Source of the DNA: a virus
IMG/VR virus record: IMGVR_UViG_3300043427_000319
Coordinates: 1-21,220 of that record
DNA length: 21,220 nucleotides
Reading direction: 5' to 3' (one strand)
The stretch's first letter is position 1; each line of letters begins with the position of its first letter. This document shows positions 20,275 through 21,220 of this stretch, piece by piece. Below the pieces are notes generated by a model, which worked only from the letters and a program-made list of their open reading frames with translations, was not told where the DNA came from and searched no databases. Made by a program: the position numbers and the translations under genes.

Positions 20275-20930
20275 TGGAACAGGAAATCATCGCTGGATTG
20301 GTCGCGCGAGGACTGTCCCTGCCTGTTGCGCAGGGCATCGTTGCGAACATGAAAGCGGAAAGCGGCTTGCAGCCCGGTATCAACGAGATTTCTCCCGTTG
20401 TGGCAGGCTCACGTGGCGGCTTTGGCCTAAACCAATGGACCGGCCCGCGCCGAGTGGCGTATGAGCAATTTGCAGCCGCACGAGGTGCGCCGCTGGACGA
20501 TCTGCAAACGCAGCTAGACTTCACCATGTATGAGTTGCAAGGGCCGGAACGGGCGGCATATACAGCGCTTGAGGGTGTAGAAAATCCTATTGAGGCGGCG
20601 CGCATCTATTCTGAGAAATTTTTGCGCCCCGGCATTCCGAACATGGACAAGCGGCTGGGTTATGCGGCAGACATTGCCGGGCTGCCTATGCCTGAAATGC
20701 CGTTGTCTATGGGCGTGACAACCGCAGCGCCTGCAATGGCCATGCCTGCCGCCGATCCATTCGAGGGCATGGGGCTGCTTTCGCGCTTCGCTGCAAGCCG
20801 TGGCATTGCGCAGGATGCAGAAGCTGCACCTCTGGCGAACCTGCTTAACATCATCACGCAAAAGAAAGATCCGCGATTGGCTGATGAAGCCAAACGGCGC
20901 GGCGGTTTCTTCGGACTATTGGGGGCGTAA
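20274..20930 (+). CDS. Tail-associated lysozyme
   Basis: The 218-residue protein matches the phage tail lysozyme family: VAQGIVANMKAESGLQPG with a predicted catalytic Glu at residue 29, SRGGFGLNQWTGPRR (46-60), and an alpha-helical lysozyme fold continuing through LQTQLDFTMYEL and EAARIYSEKFLRPGIPN. This family cuts the cell wall during DNA entry and usually sits in the tail hub or internal core. The C-terminal third (from about 140) is Met/Pro/Ala-rich and not part of the enzyme. No signal peptide or holin neighbour is present, consistent with a virion-borne enzyme rather than an endolysin. Confidence 0.88.
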   Translation: MEQEIIAGLVARGLSLPVAQGIVANMKAESGLQPGINEISPVVAGSRGGFGLNQWTGPRRVAYEQFAAARGAPLDDLQTQLDFTMYELQGPERAAYTALEGVENPIEAARIYSEKFLRPGIPNMDKRLGYAADIAGLPMPEMPLSMGVTTAAPAMAMPAADPFEGMGLLSRFAASRGIAQDAEAAPLANLLNIITQKKDPRLADEAKRRGGFFGLLGA

Positions 20931-20931
20931 C

Positions 20932-21220
20932 ATGGCAATCAGCATGGAAGAACTGATGCGGGCCTTCGGGCGACCGATGAATCCCAACGTGCAGCAGGTT
21001 CAAGATATGTCCATTCGCGGCATCCAATCGCAGCCTGCCCAAGCGCCCGCACAAACGCCCATGCCTGCGCCTGCGCCGCAGCAACAGCGCGGGCTTCTGG
21101 GCGGCTTCTTTGGGCCGCAGGGGCGCGATGCCCGTGCGCGCCTGGCGATTGCATTGGAAGGCATGACGATGAACCCCAACCAGGCATTGGTTGGCGAGTT
21201 GCAGCGCGGCATTGAAACGC
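20932..21220 (+). CDS. Virion-cluster protein, 5' part only
   Basis: The reading frame starts at the ATG one base after the lysozyme stop and runs off the window end after 96 codons. The N-terminus (AISMEELMRAFGRPMNPNVQ) is followed by a Pro/Gln/Ala-rich linker and GLLGGFFGPQGRDARARLAI, then ALEGMTMNPNQALVGELQRG. The GFFGPQGRDARxRLAxALEGM segment resembles N-termini of phage internal or tail proteins next to lysozyme genes, as far as I recall. Its total length and any enzymatic domain are outside the window. Confidence 0.65.
   Translation, partial: MAISMEELMRAFGRPMNPNVQQVQDMSIRGIQSQPAQAPAQTPMPAPAPQQQRGLLGGFFGPQGRDARARLAIALEGMTMNPNQALVGELQRGIET

Overview
The window is a piece of a tailed double-stranded DNA phage or prophage genome. 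It has a packaging ATPase, head-tail and tail genes, a phage recombination and replication set, and almost gapless ATGA/TGATG-type gene overlaps. The most likely morphology is a short-tailed (podovirus-like) virion, because an adaptor, a nozzle/stabiliser-like protein, internal-virion-like proteins and a tail lysozyme are present and no tape-measure or sheath gene is seen. The moderately high GC with C/G-rich third codon positions, and relatives of several small families (DUF6378, DUF5681, YfbR-like HD) that are common in alphaproteobacterial phages, suggest an alphaproteobacterial host, perhaps Rhodobacterales. That host call is inference. No integrase, tRNA, DNA polymerase, holin, portal or major capsid gene is visible, so the genome continues beyond both ends.

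Layout. (a) 1-351: the possible start of a leftward gene, then about 310 bases of non-coding DNA with repeats and a candidate rightward promoter. (b) 352-982, rightward: a 47-residue ribbon-helix-helix-like protein, a DUF6378 protein and an unknown small protein. (c) 5619-974, leftward: a recombination/replication operon in the order Sak4-like ATPase, SSB-like protein with a DDIPF tail, YqaJ exonuclease, SF2 helicase with zinc ribbons, VRR-NUC nuclease. It converges on (b) at a hairpin whose loop holds both stop codons. (d) 5620-5754: a divergent promoter region. (e) 5755-7834, rightward: a small Cro/XRE-like regulator, an unknown protein and a DUF3987/primase-helicase-like ATPase. (f) 7835-8234: a 400-base gap with an AT-rich, repeat-bearing half (candidate origin or operator region) and a GC-rich half with stacked hairpins ending in a terminator-like structure. 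(g) 8235-12194: SNF2-type helicase, beta-class DNA methyltransferase, small winged-helix-like and DUF551-like proteins, a stand-alone primase-type zinc ribbon, and a YfbR-like HD nucleotidase. (h) 12194-21220: small and large terminase, four tiny basic proteins, head-tail adaptor, tail fibre, nozzle/stabiliser-like protein, C1q/TNF-like virion protein, GNAT-like protein, Gly/Gln-rich virion proteins, tail lysozyme, and the start of one more virion protein.

Working together: the leftward operon would process ends and anneal or exchange strands (exonuclease, SSB, ATPase, helicase, nuclease). The rightward early genes would control expression and load or drive replication near the 7835-8110 region. 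The SNF2/methyltransferase pair would modify or remodel DNA. The long rightward late operon packages DNA and builds the tail and ejection apparatus. The most unusual points are the intergenic structures (964-996, 4122-4181, 5682-5720, 7844-8219), the free-standing primase zinc ribbon, the cluster of tiny Lys-rich genes after terminase, and the absence of portal and capsid genes between terminase and adaptor.
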